Below are positions 1-8,379 of a DNA stretch of 64,000 nt, piece after piece. Source of the DNA: Sinorhizobium fredii. GTDB lineage: Bacteria > Pseudomonadota > Alphaproteobacteria > Rhizobiales > Rhizobiaceae. The notes beneath the pieces were generated by a model that was given only the letters and a program-made list of their open reading frames with translations, was not told the origin of the DNA and searched no databases. The stretch is from the NCBI RefSeq assembly GCF_002944405.1, contig NZ_CP024310.1, positions 310,001-374,000 on the forward strand, in the 5' to 3' direction. The position numbers and the translations under genes were made by a program. Position 1 is the first letter of the stretch. Every line of letters starts with the position of its first letter.

Positions 1-267
1 CCTGCGGTGGTTCTGTTCGCACCCCTGGTTTTCCCGATCGCCAAGGGATTGGGGATCCACGACGTGCACTATTCAATCGTCGTCATTCTCGCCATGGGAG
101 TGGGCCTCTTCCTCCCGCCGTTTGGCGTCGGATATTATGCCGCGTGTGCGATCGGCCGTGTGAACCCGTCGGAAGGTATGAAGCCGCTGTGGGGTTACAT
201 GATCGCCCTGCTTCTCGGGCTTGCGATCGTTGCGGCGGTGCCCTGGATCTCGATCGGCTTCCTGTGA
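1..267 (+). CDS. TRAP transporter large permease (DctM family), C-terminal part
   Basis: The reading frame is open from the first base and ends at a TGA, so the gene begins outside the window. The visible 88 residues are very hydrophobic, with two long membrane segments separated by a loop containing GLFLPPFGVGYY and a short polar stretch with IGRVNPSEG. This arrangement is typical of the C-terminus of DctM-type permeases of tripartite (TRAP) carboxylate transporters, which import dicarboxylates or sugar acids across the inner membrane using a periplasmic binding protein and sodium. The small DctQ subunit and binding protein would lie to the left. The substrate cannot be told from this fragment. 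A short non-coding gap separates it from the next gene. Confidence 0.75.
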   Translation, partial: PAVVLFAPLVFPIAKGLGIHDVHYSIVVILAMGVGLFLPPFGVGYYAACAIGRVNPSEGMKPLWGYMIALLLGLAIVAAVPWISIGFL

Positions 268-547
268 CTTGGGCCGGTACGCTGGCCGGCAGATAGGTTG
301 GCCAGTTCGTCGCACTATTGCGCTCGCCTTAGTGGAAGCCAACAACTGTTCGCCGATGCATTACTGCTCCTCGATCAGTCAGCTCATCTGTTGAGCAATG
401 TTCATAGAAATGGGCGTGCAATTCATTTGTCCTAGACTTGCTACTTGATACCTTGCCGAAGCAGTCAAAGCCGAAATTTATAATAGGATGCGCGTTGTAC
501 ATCCGCGCTTGCACTGCAAACACGCTTTTGCAACTGGGAGGAGTGAA

Positions 548-1546
548 ATGGGTAGTGGACGTTTCGAGATCGATCGCCGCAATATACTGTTGGCAGGAGG
601 ATCTGCTTTTGGTGGAGCCGTGTTAGGTGCGACCGGCATAATGCCTCCCGCCGAGGCGAGCTCTGTTCCCGCGGCACAAGGTCCGGACTTCTATCGATTT
701 GCGATTGGGGACGCTCAGGTAACCGTCGTATCAGACGGCCCACTTCCGCTCGGCGATCCGACACAAAGCTTCCTCGGCGTCCCTGCCGACGAGATACGAT
801 CGATGCTAACCCACAGCTTCTTGCCAATAAACCAAGTCGTTCTCGCTCAGAACGCACCCGTCGTGAACATCTCTGGCAAGCTTATCCTGTTCGACACAGG
901 GATGGGATCGCTCAAGCAATTTGGCCCGACAACTGGCCGCCTCAAATCTTGCCTGGCCGCCGCGAACATCGCACTAGAAGATATTGACGCTGTTGTCTGT
1001 TCGCATGCTCATTGGGACCACGTCGGCGGAATCTGGGGCGACGATGGAAAACCAACGTTTCCAAACGCCCAAGTTTACATCAGTCAAACCGATTACGAAT
1101 TCTGGACCGACGAGAAAAAACTTGGAGGCGAGCTCGACGGTCTTGTTAAAGCGGCGATCCACAACCTCAAACCCGTGCGAGATCGCATCGTTTTTTTCAA
1201 TGACGAACGAGAGTTTCTTCCGGGTATTCACGCCATTAGCGCTCCCGGCCACACACTAGGCCATAGTTGCTTTATAATAGAATCGGCAGGGAAAACAATG
1301 TGCTATGGCGGCGACCTCACTCATCATCCCGTGCTACTTTTCGAGAAGCCTTTGATGGAATTCGCCTTTGATACCGATCCCAAACTGTCGGCTCAGTCCC
1401 GTGTGCGCATTCTGAAAATGTTGGCCTCCAACAGAATTCCCTTCATGTCCTATCACTTCCCATGGCCGGGCTACGGCCATGTTGGCATAGCGGGAGAGGG
1501 TTTTGAGTATTTTCCTGAGCAACTTCATCTTAGCCTTTTGGAATGA
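548..1546 (+). CDS. Exported metallo-beta-lactamase-fold hydrolase with Tat signal
   Basis: 332-residue protein. The ATG at 548 follows a strong ribosome binding site (GGGAGGA) and puts a twin-arginine signal (DRRNILL, then a hydrophobic AGGSAFGGAVLG stretch) at the N-terminus; an in-frame upstream ATG at 488 would bury this signal. The MBL zinc motif is clear as SHAHWDHVGG (His153, His155, Asp157, His158), with further ligand candidates in SAPGHTLGHS and YGGDLTHH. It is therefore a folded, Tat-exported periplasmic zinc hydrolase of the MBL superfamily. The family includes quorum-quenching lactonases, alkylsulfatases and many uncharacterised esterases, so the substrate is open. It stands alone between the TRAP gene and IS debris; A+T is slightly higher than in its left neighbour. 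Confidence 0.85.
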   Translation: MGSGRFEIDRRNILLAGGSAFGGAVLGATGIMPPAEASSVPAAQGPDFYRFAIGDAQVTVVSDGPLPLGDPTQSFLGVPADEIRSMLTHSFLPINQVVLAQNAPVVNISGKLILFDTGMGSLKQFGPTTGRLKSCLAAANIALEDIDAVVCSHAHWDHVGGIWGDDGKPTFPNAQVYISQTDYEFWTDEKKLGGELDGLVKAAIHNLKPVRDRIVFFNDEREFLPGIHAISAPGHTLGHSCFIIESAGKTMCYGGDLTHHPVLLFEKPLMEFAFDTDPKLSAQSRVRILKMLASNRIPFMSYHFPWPGYGHVGIAGEGFEYFPEQLHLSLLE

Positions 1547-1699
1547 GGCGATACAGAAAGGCGCGAGCGCCAGTGCCTTCTCGCTACGCTTCCACCGGAC
1601 AGCCGGCCGAACGAAATTATCACAGCTCAAGATCGACTTTTTCCCTGTATTTCAGTCGCTTATCGATGTCAAAGCTGATTAGAGATGCGGGGCCGCCAG

Positions 1700-1945
1700 C
1701 TAGTTAGAAATGCTACACTCAGCATCTCCGCTGGCGCTGGCGGGTGAGGGGCACCGTTGGGCTTTAGATCCCGGCGTCGGCCGCTGGACCTCGCGCTCTA
1801 TGATATAGGCCAGCACATCGGAAAGCCGCTTGTTCTCGGTGATCGCCGCATGGGTCACCCGCTGGTCCTTGTCGAACACGCGGTAGGGCAGCGAATGCCC
1901 CATCCAGCGCATGCGGATACCGGAACAATACTCCCCCGAATGTGC
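1700..1945 (-). pseudogene. Transposase C-terminal remnant (ISNCY type)
   Basis: The minus strand reads a short open frame containing GIRMRWMGHSLPYRVFDKD and then ITENKRLSDVLAYI. This resembles the C-terminal segment of ISNCY-type transposases, in which a conserved LPYR(V/T)FDK block is followed by AI(V)ENKRL. Only about 60 residues are recognisable and no upstream catalytic region remains, so this is a dead fragment. I recognise the motif from memory, so the family assignment is moderate. Bases 1547 to 1699 hold nothing I can assign. Confidence 0.45.
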
Positions 1946-2146
1946 CGTCTAAATCTTCCCCATATGTGTAACGGCCCGGTTAGCAAGGTGTCTTACTGCG
2001 CGAATCCCCGTCTGGCGGTGCAGTCATATGTCCGGCCTAGTTAGCGCGGCCATGACCGCTGGCCACGATGTGATCCGCGATGCCGATTGACCAACTGAAC
2101 TTTCATCCAGCGGCGATTAGAGTCCGGCCTATTGAAGGACGGACGC

Positions 2147-2206
2147 ATGAAGAAGGAGCAGATCATTGCGGTGCTGAAGGAGCAGGAGGTTGGCGCGAAG
2201 GTGGCG
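2147..2206 (+). pseudogene. IS3-family OrfA remnant (first 20 codons)
   Basis: An ATG at 2147 begins MKKEQIIAVLKEQEVGAKVA, the N-terminus of the OrfA helix-turn-helix protein of IS3-family elements. The similarity stops abruptly after about 20 residues and the frame then reads unrelated sequence, so only the left end of the element survives. The complementary fragment of an IS3-type integrase near 27.6 to 28.0 kb is a different scrap and is not obviously part of the same copy. Confidence 0.6.
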
Positions 2207-2563
2207 CACTGGGGAAGCGGTCTGATCGGCATCGGGATTTCGCCCATTGGTTCATCACGCATTCGGCACCTTGCCGCTTGATCCGGCGACAACATGCCGG
2301 AACCTCCTGTTTCTATGCCCGGGTAAAATTTCGTCGCCGGCATCTCGTAGGTACCGCCCTTGACGAGAAGCGCCCAGATTGTTCAGCAAGCTTTTCCAGG
2401 GCGACGGCGGCGACCTTGTAAGGTTTCGCGCCATCAGCGAGACGATCCAAGAGGGAAGCGCCACTGTCACGAAACTGTAATGGCGATTGCAATACCGTCA
2501 CCTACCGGATTGCGGACTTGCAGGCAGTCCTGCTCCCATCAAGCACGGGGGATTAAGGAGCCG
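2207..2563. other. No recognisable gene
   Basis: This 357-base stretch lies between the IS3 scrap and the restriction endonuclease stop codon. Short open frames on both strands lack recognisable motifs or ribosome binding sites. I see no convincing terminator for the restriction-modification operon here. Confidence 0.4.
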
Positions 2564-3403
2564 TTACAACCCAATGATCGTTTTGAGGTCTTTCAGATCC
2601 TGCAGAAGTTCATCACGCATTTTTGTCGTGTAAATCCGTGTAATCTTTCCCTGATTTTGCCGATCAACGATCTTCTTCAGATCTGACAATCGGTTTTTCC
2701 AAGTCATTCCATCGGTGACGAAAAGCAGGTAGGTATCGCGCCGCATGGCGTCGATAATAGCATCGAGGTCGCCGATGATGTCGGTCATCTTTGAGCCGGT
2801 CGCGCCATATCCCTTTACTTCTATTACGATACGAGGTCGATTTCTATCCGGTACAGCGACATCGCATTTCGCTGTCTTGTTGTCAGCGCCATTGAACGTG
2901 CAGCGGGTCTCATAGTTGTCCCCGAACACTTCTTTCACCATCGCCTCTGCGAAATCTTCGAGGCCACGTCCGCGCCTCTGCCCCTGGATGGCAGAGCCAC
3001 GGCCGGATCGGAGGCGTTCGACAAGAATGTCGCTCCAAACCGGCTCGTAGTTGATGGTGGTTGCCATGGCCTCGCGAAGCTGAAGGCTTTCCAGCGCCGT
3101 GACGAACGCGCCCCGGTCGGACTTGTAGCGCTTAACGCCGATCCCGCCCTTTCCTAGAATACGCGTCAGTTCTGCTTCCATGCTGTCTTTCGACAGAGCA
3201 AGAAACAGCCGGCAGCACAGCAAGCCTCTTTCGAAATCCTCGTCCAGAAGTGCTTCTATGTCTGCGCGGCCGTATGCTTGCTTCTTCGGCAGTTCCGTCA
3301 AAGCCGCGATGGCTTCGGCGGCTTTGTCGTCCATCCAATCGACAGCAAGCGGACTGAGGCTTTCCACGACTTGATCAAGAGTTTGATCCTTCGACTGCAT
3401 CAC
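2564..3403 (-). CDS. Type II restriction endonuclease, PD-(D/E)XK fold
   Basis: 279-residue protein whose start overlaps the stop of the upstream methyltransferase gene by 4 bases (ATGA), so the two are translationally coupled. The catalytic PD-(D/E)XK signature is visible as CDVAVPDRNRPRIVIEVKG: Asp181 followed 14 residues later by Glu195-Val-Lys197, preceded by a conserved acidic residue in GRGLEDF (Glu149). The rest is helical without other recognisable domains. Its role is inferred from position and motif: it should cleave DNA that lacks the partner's N6-adenine methylation. The recognition site cannot be read from the sequence. The pair sits between an IS scrap and a broken conjugation operon, consistent with acquisition by transfer. 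Confidence 0.8.
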   Translation of the reverse strand: MMQSKDQTLDQVVESLSPLAVDWMDDKAAEAIAALTELPKKQAYGRADIEALLDEDFERGLLCCRLFLALSKDSMEAELTRILGKGGIGVKRYKSDRGAFVTALESLQLREAMATTINYEPVWSDILVERLRSGRGSAIQGQRRGRGLEDFAEAMVKEVFGDNYETRCTFNGADNKTAKCDVAVPDRNRPRIVIEVKGYGATGSKMTDIIGDLDAIIDAMRRDTYLLFVTDGMTWKNRLSDLKKIVDRQNQGKITRIYTTKMRDELLQDLKDLKTIIGL

Positions 3404-4506
3404 TGCCCCACGATCAAGTATTCAGTGACCGAGGCGCGTTGGACATTGTTGTGGGTGCCGAAATGGTAGCGATGCGGCTTTTCGAAAACTGCCACGGTTT
3501 TTTTATGTTTGCCCATTAATTCCACCAGCTGCTGAAGATCCGGGAAGCCGTTCGAGCTGTAGGAAAGGGCGATTTTGCTTCTTGAGAAACGGGCGAACAT
3601 GCGGTCAAAGGCTTCGACCGCCTCTCTTCGATAGCTGAATGGCGTGTACCGCTTGGCTATTTTCTTGACTTTGGTGTTCTCGTCGATCGGCAGTCCCTGC
3701 CAGTAGCAGGAGAGCCCTTCCAAGAAGTGATACCGCTTCGTGTAGCAATTATCGTCCGACCTCGGCACATACGGAGGGTCAAGATACACAAGATCAACCC
3801 TCTCGTTAGGTAGCTGGAAAATGTCCGAGCGAAGCGCCCGGTTCTTGCGGCCGTTGTCGAAAACAGCAGCGTTGTACACTTCGATCTGCTCGAGAAAGTG
3901 CTCTTCAATGGAGAGCCGGAGATCGCGGCGCCCATCATCGTAATGCGACAGGTCGCCAGAAATAGTAAAGACACCTCGTGGCTGGCGCTTTAGGCAAGAC
4001 CGGAACAATGCGGCAAAAGCCAGCGCCTGTTCATACGGGTCCTGCAGCTGGCGGATGTTTCCTGAAACCCTGTCGAGAAACTTCAGGTCTTCCTGCTTAT
4101 AGAAGACGCCGTTGAAATTCTTTTCTATGAAATTATGGGCCGGCGGCGTGCCGTCAATCAATTGCCGGATCGCCTTTCCATCGAGATGAACCTTGTTATT
4201 CGCGATCGTGGCACGCGCGACGAGGCTCGAAAAGTTCATGAAGTCCGAAGCGACAATGCGCCGATCCATGGACTTGAAAAGATAACCGACGCATCCAGTC
4301 CCAGAAAACGGATCAAGTACGCTGTCAAAGTCTATCGTATTTAATGTTTCGAAAATCCAAGGCAGCAGCCGTGACTTGGAGCCCATGTAACGCAGATCAG
4401 GGTAACGCGTCGCGCGGGCAGGAATCGTCGGTTGCGGTTCGACGGGGGCAGGTGCTCGAAGCGGCACGACGTTGGACGCCATTTTCACTTTGAGCATTCC
4501 GTTCAT
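3400..4506 (-). CDS. N6-adenine DNA methyltransferase, D12 class (Dam/DpnM-like)
   Basis: 368-residue S-adenosylmethionine-dependent adenine methyltransferase of the alpha group. Motif X ([12 protein letters not shown], about 39-50), motif I for cofactor binding (DPFSGTG, 65-71) and the catalytic motif IV (DPPY, 243-246) occur in the order typical of the D12 class. The chosen ATG at 4506 has a GAGG sequence about 10 bases upstream; Met4 and Met9 are alternative starts and the first 35 residues are a low-complexity tail. It should methylate adenine at the site cut by the overlapping endonuclease and protect the host. The site is unknown; the class includes GATC enzymes, but this is not evidence for GATC here. 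Confidence 0.9.
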   Translation of the reverse strand: MNGMLKVKMASNVVPLRAPAPVEPQPTIPARATRYPDLRYMGSKSRLLPWIFETLNTIDFDSVLDPFSGTGCVGYLFKSMDRRIVASDFMNFSSLVARATIANNKVHLDGKAIRQLIDGTPPAHNFIEKNFNGVFYKQEDLKFLDRVSGNIRQLQDPYEQALAFAALFRSCLKRQPRGVFTISGDLSHYDDGRRDLRLSIEEHFLEQIEVYNAAVFDNGRKNRALRSDIFQLPNERVDLVYLDPPYVPRSDDNCYTKRYHFLEGLSCYWQGLPIDENTKVKKIAKRYTPFSYRREAVEAFDRMFARFSRSKIALSYSSNGFPDLQQLVELMGKHKKTVAVFEKPHRYHFGTHNNVQRASVTEYLIVGQ

Positions 4507-4702
4507 TATTGATCGACCTCGTTGATAGGATCTCCGGCTGCGAATCGCCCAGTCGGTCGGAGCAAATCACGTGTAGCGGATCTGAGGCGCTCGATCAAAG
4601 GAATCGTAATGCTGTCACGCTGTTGAATGCGGCCCTGAATCAACCTTGGGGGCTGGCCGCAGACGGCGGAGATTGCCGTGGCGACGAAGAAGGGCTCCCG
4701 TC

Positions 4703-4774
4703 TTCGAGGGCGTCATCCGCCTTAACCCGATCGGTCTTTATCTTAGGGATTTCGACTGGACTGCACAGCTTTGA
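4703..4774 (+). pseudogene. trbF: trbF 3' remnant
   Basis: The plus strand reads a tail ending [16 protein letters not shown] and a TGA, which matches the C-terminus of TrbF, the VirB8-like inner-membrane component of plasmid conjugation systems. Only about 24 codons are recognisable. It lies 16 bases before the trbG start, the position expected in a trb operon. Bases 4507 to 4702 upstream contain nothing else I recognise. Confidence 0.55.
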
Positions 4775-4790
4775 AAGGCATGGCCACCAC

Positions 4791-5610
4791 ATGAATAGGA
4801 CCATACGCACTGGCCACGCCAGACTTATCCTGACCTTGGCATGCGCCTTGATCGCTGCAGGCGCTTTCACATCAATTGCGCGGGGTGACGATGTCTCCGC
4901 CAACGAGAGAAAGGGCATCAACATCTCGGGTGATTGGCGCGGGGCCCGCGGCCTGGTCACCCTGGGCGACGACGGCAAGGTGGTCTTTCTCTACGGCGAG
5001 GTGCAGCCCTCTGTCGTCTGCTCGCCGCTGCAGGTTTGCGACAGTGCGGGACGTGCTGGTCGGCGATACGGTCCGCTGGAAAGTCGAGCCGGCGACGTCG
5101 GGTGCGGCCGGAGGACAGGCGATCCATCTGATCGTCAAACCATGCGAGCCGGGACTGGTCACCTCGATGGTCGTGACGACGTCGCGGCGCACGTATCATA
5201 TTCAGCTCAAATCCCATCCGACCCAATATATGGCGCGCGTCGGCTTCGAGTACCCTGAGGACGTGTCGGCCAAGCTTGCCGACATCAATGCCAGACTCGA
5301 GGCTAGCACCATTCCTGGCGCCAATGTGCCGGCCGAGCAACTGAGCTTTCCTACTCCGTCTCCGGTCGAGCCGGATGGCGGCCCACACGGGTCTATAGCG
5401 ACGGCCAGAAGACCTACATCCAGTTCCCGCGCCGGACTTCCGGCCAGAACGCACCGGTTCTGTTCGTCGTTTCCGGCGGCCAGAACCGGATCGTCAATTA
5501 CCGCATGAAGAATGACATGATGATCGTCGACTACAACGTCGACAGAGCAGTTCTGGTCTCCGGCTCGACTGGAAGCAGGAGAAGGTGACGATCAAGTGGG
5601 GAGGGCGGTG
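4791..5610 (+). pseudogene. trbG: trbG, frameshifted VirB9-like conjugation protein
   Basis: The start encodes a signal peptide ([14 protein letters not shown]) followed by [18 protein letters not shown] and CSPLQVCD, the N-terminal signature of TrbG/VirB9, an outer-membrane-associated part of type IV secretion channels. The frame breaks near 5045, resumes in another frame with [15 protein letters not shown] and [18 protein letters not shown], breaks again near 5350 and continues with [18 protein letters not shown] and [16 protein letters not shown], then a third break near the end leads to KVTIKWGGR and the stop. All parts of the protein are present but at least three frameshifts prevent translation. 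With trbF and trbH it forms a dead trb operon end. Confidence 0.85.
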
Positions 5611-5894
5611 ATGAGCACTTTTCGCCTGCACCCGATCCGCCGGCTCGCAACCGCCGGCCTCATTGCCGCCTTCCTTTCCGGATGCCAGACCGCCGGAACC
5701 GACGGCCTCATTGCCAGCGACGCGCCGCCCGAGATTTCCGGACCGGCGGCAAGCGCGATCGCCGGCGATATGGTTTCAGTCGTGTGGCCGAGCAGTTCGG
5801 GCCGGGCTAGGCGACGGTGGCCCTCAAGCCCAATGCCTCTCCTTTCGAATTGGCGCTAGATGCGGTGCTCAAAGGCTGGGGTTATGCCGTCTGA
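5611..5894 (+). pseudogene. trbH: trbH, broken conjugation lipoprotein
   Basis: The gene starts 1 base after the trbG stop, as in intact trb operons. It encodes a lipoprotein signal peptide (IAAFLSGC lipobox) and the first half of TrbH. The frame is lost near 5775; the remaining sequence RVAEQFGPG, a stop, and [19 protein letters not shown] can be read in other frames down to a TGA at 5892. TrbI, which should follow, is absent; the SyrB cassette begins 64 bases later, so the operon was cut at this point. Confidence 0.75.
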
Positions 5895-5957
5895 TGGTCC
5901 TCTTGACTTTCCGCCGCAAGCAGTCGGAAAACAGGCAATAACAAATGGGGAACTGGA

Positions 5958-6422
5958 ATGTCTGACGAGAGTAACACCGGAGCGATGACGGCGGCGGTTG
6001 AAACGACTGCCGAAGCAAACCCACGCGTGACTAAAAAGCCGCGGTCGCCGCAGCGCAGGAAGGCGGCTGCGGAGCCGGCTCAAGACAAATCGAAGGCGTC
6101 GGCGGCCAAGTCCCGGAGGTATGGCGCTCAAGAAAGAGCCGAGAAGCTTAAGCTCATCGAAACCGAGATCAGTGAAGGCAAGAGCACCCTTAAGGACGCC
6201 ATCAAGAGCGCCGGTATATCGGAGCAAACCTACTATCAGTGGAAACGGGCCGCAGAGCCCGTGGAGCAAAAGACTGTGCAGGGCACCACGTCTGCTCCGG
6301 ACGGCGATGAATTTGCGGACCTCGTTCAACTCGAACAGGAGAACCAAAGGCTCCGCAAACTGCTGGCCGAGAAGCTGCGTTCGGAAAACGCCGATTTGCG
6401 CAAGAAGCTGGGGCTGGATTGA
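5958..6422 (+). CDS. syrB: SyrB-like regulator, copy 1
   Basis: 154-residue basic protein. A disordered Ala/Lys/Arg-rich N-terminus (1-50) is followed by a helix-turn-helix segment (about 65-90) with AGISEQTYYQWK, and a C-terminal leucine-zipper coiled coil (about 117-152) with QENQRLRKLLAEKLRSENAD. Length and layout match SyrB of Sinorhizobium meliloti, which is known to lower expression of syrM and thus of exopolysaccharide and nodulation functions. The HTH-plus-zipper layout is the same as in the OrfA proteins of IS3-family transposons. A closely similar gene lies at 37275-37736, and both are followed by a related partner gene. The bases before both starts share AAAACAGGCAAT. Confidence 0.85.
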   Translation: MSDESNTGAMTAAVETTAEANPRVTKKPRSPQRRKAAAEPAQDKSKASAAKSRRYGAQERAEKLKLIETEISEGKSTLKDAIKSAGISEQTYYQWKRAAEPVEQKTVQGTTSAPDGDEFADLVQLEQENQRLRKLLAEKLRSENADLRKKLGLD

Positions 6423-6665
6423 GCAGGATCTGAAACTAGTCGACCCGGTCTCAGCGGCCGACGGACCGGCGGTGCCTGACGCGGACAGTCGCTTGGGTGG
6501 GCACCGTTGGGGCGCCTACGGGAGAGGCGAGCCTGCGAAGACGGCGCAATTAGGCTTGCCTTTTGCCGCGCCTAGCGGTTGAAGCGCGCCCCGAGGAACT
6601 GTATCGGCAGGAAGTAGCGACCCTGAACGGCGTTCGGCGTTTAAATATCCTTGGGAACGATTTAT

Positions 6666-7262
6666 ATGAAAATGCCGCAGCGCAGCTTCGTTGTCGAATT
6701 CAAATCGGGAAGACGGCGGTCGACAGCGCGGCCAGACTCGATCTGGGGCGACACGGATTTCAAGGCTTTAGCCCGCGAGGTTGAACAGAAGGCGCCACAT
6801 CTGTTCAATTCTGAGGAAGCGCCAGGAGAGCCCAGCTCCAGAGCAGCGGCCGATGCGATCGATGCAGTCTCCGCCAGCGAGCATGTCGGCGAAAAAAGAG
6901 TCGCTCGAGAGGCGTCAGTGTCGTCCACTGGATCAGGGTTTGAGCTCCCGATTCAGCCTGAGGCTGAGCGTCAGGCGGTAAAGGCAGGTGGTCAAGGGCA
7001 GGGCGGCAACCCCCTCCCGCCTCGGGCGCTACGGAGCACCGCCCGTCAGTCCGCCAGGCGTATCCCCGTTCGGAAGAAGAGCGCGAAGGATACGAAAGAC
7101 GATGCGCGAGCCCAAAGCGCAGCGATCGAACATCCCATCTCGCTCGACGAGCTTGCTGCTCTCGAGGCAGAAAACAAGCGACTGAAGAGCCTACTGGCCG
7201 AACAGCTTCGCGTCCAGAACGTTCAACTCAAGACGATGCTTGCCCGGTTTAGCGCTGCATAG
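6666..7262 (+). CDS. SyrB-cassette partner protein, copy 1
   Basis: 198-residue protein of unknown function. The N-terminus is the conserved part (MKMPQRSFVVEFKSGRRR, then SIWGDTDFKALAREVEQKAP HLF); the middle 100 residues are variable and disordered; the C-terminus is a coiled coil (about 155-195) with ELAALEAENKRLKSLLAEQL then RVQNVQLKTML. The C-terminal zipper is clearly related to that of SyrB next door, suggesting that the two proteins pair. The ATG at 6666 is chosen because the homologous gene at 37987 starts at the matching Met; an ATG at 6651 is less likely. The 243-base gap from syrB is conserved in part in the second cassette. Confidence 0.75.
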   Translation: MKMPQRSFVVEFKSGRRRSTARPDSIWGDTDFKALAREVEQKAPHLFNSEEAPGEPSSRAAADAIDAVSASEHVGEKRVAREASVSSTGSGFELPIQPEAERQAVKAGGQGQGGNPLPPRALRSTARQSARRIPVRKKSAKDTKDDARAQSAAIEHPISLDELAALEAENKRLKSLLAEQLRVQNVQLKTMLARFSAA

Positions 7263-7440
7263 CGGCAAACAGGCGAGGTAGCAGGACTTCCGAAGCGCCT
7301 TTCCGGCGGTTCGAGGTCGGTGGGCTGTTGGCCTTGCTGGCTTGTGGAAAAAGCCAGACGCTCTGACGCAGCGCTTGCATTCGCGATCACAAGGTCCAAT
7401 GTGAACTTGCCTCGTGAAGTCGAACGCTCGGGCGCATAAA

Positions 7441-7475
7441 GCCTCTCCTGCCGCAACTGGCGGAGAGGCATTTCC
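7441..7475 (+). terminator. Probable terminator after the SyrB cassette
   Basis: GCCTCTCC and GGAGAGGC form a perfect 8-bp stem around a 13-base loop, followed by ATTTCC. The T-tract is weak. The hairpin lies about 180 bases after the partner gene; bases 7263 to 7440 contain no recognisable gene. Confidence 0.4.
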
Positions 7476-7626
7476 CTGCCGTCGTTCCCATTGACAAATC
7501 TTAGCTTTGTGTTCGCCAAACATAAAATGAACACATGCGAACCTTCGCCATACGGTTGAAGAACGTTGAAACCTCTCAAATGTGCTGTATGCGGAGCACT
7601 CGTCCAGTGCCGAGGCTCGGGGCCGG

Positions 7627-7917
7627 TCATTCTTCCCCATCGAATTCAATCTTCAACGTCCTGATCACATCGGCTGCATCGATAAGGGCATCACGAATCT
7701 CTTCCAAAGACAGACCGCTCGCTCGCTCGGACGCCACCCTCAGATCGATCAGCACGTCCCTCGAACGGTGACTGCCGGCAATGCCGCTCCGTTCGCGCAT
7801 GTCGCGGATTGTGTCGATCGAGCGGTCAAGAAGCCGGCTGATCTCGTGGACCGTCAATTTGTCGGTCTCGTTTGCGGCGCGGATCAATTCGGAGATGAAT
7901 TCGGTCGTGTTGGTCAT
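7627..7917 (-). CDS. Small conserved hypothetical protein
   Basis: 96-residue acidic, helical protein starting MTNTTEFISELIRAAN and ending VIRTLKIEFDGEE. GGAAG lies 6 bases before the ATG at 7917, favouring this start over an upstream in-frame ATG. EISRLLDRSIDTIRDMRERS could be a small DNA-binding helix-turn-helix, but I do not recognise a named family. A decayed paralogue of its C-terminal half lies at 41450-41600, also near a SyrB cassette, which supports this being a real gene that travels with that region. Confidence 0.6.
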   Translation of the reverse strand: MTNTTEFISELIRAANETDKLTVHEISRLLDRSIDTIRDMRERSGIAGSHRSRDVLIDLRVASERASGLSLEEIRDALIDAADVIRTLKIEFDGEE

Positions 7918-8371
7918 GGGTCTTCCAGTGCACATTGCGGAGCGTTCGAATCATCAGCCGAGCAGTTTGGGTATTGTCATTTGCTCTGTTTCGTCGGTGT
8001 CTGACCATCGCCGAATGCGCCGGATAGAGCCCTTCCGTCAATCGGAGCGTCACAATTTCCGAGGCATCGCGGCTGAAGGTATAGAGCGACAGTCCGGCTG
8101 AGATCACCTTGTTTTTCGCGCTGCATGAAGGTTACGCTCGCCATGGAGACAGTGTTGTCGCATTGTGTCGAACATGACAATGTCGACGTTGAATCGAAAG
8201 CCGATCTGTTTGGCAGGATGCGGGATATTTCGTTCTCCTACCCACGAAGTCATCTCACCGGAGCCCTCAGCGTGGCCGCGCTGTTGAGCAAGCCCGTCGA
8301 CGAGAAGAAGCTGGGGGCTGGAGCTATCCTCGCGATTCGCGATGCCCGCCCCTGAGAAGCCGCTCATTCCT
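7918..8371. other. Unassigned sequence left of the IS256 element
   Basis: Open frames exist on both strands (for example 8125-8355 plus and 8104-8436 minus) but neither has a convincing ribosome binding site or motif, and the minus frame runs into the IS element. It may be the remains of a gene interrupted by the insertion. If the IS is removed, the sequence at 8372 joins that at 9814; I do not recognise a product across this joint. Confidence 0.35.
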
Positions 8372-8379
8372 CTCCAGAG

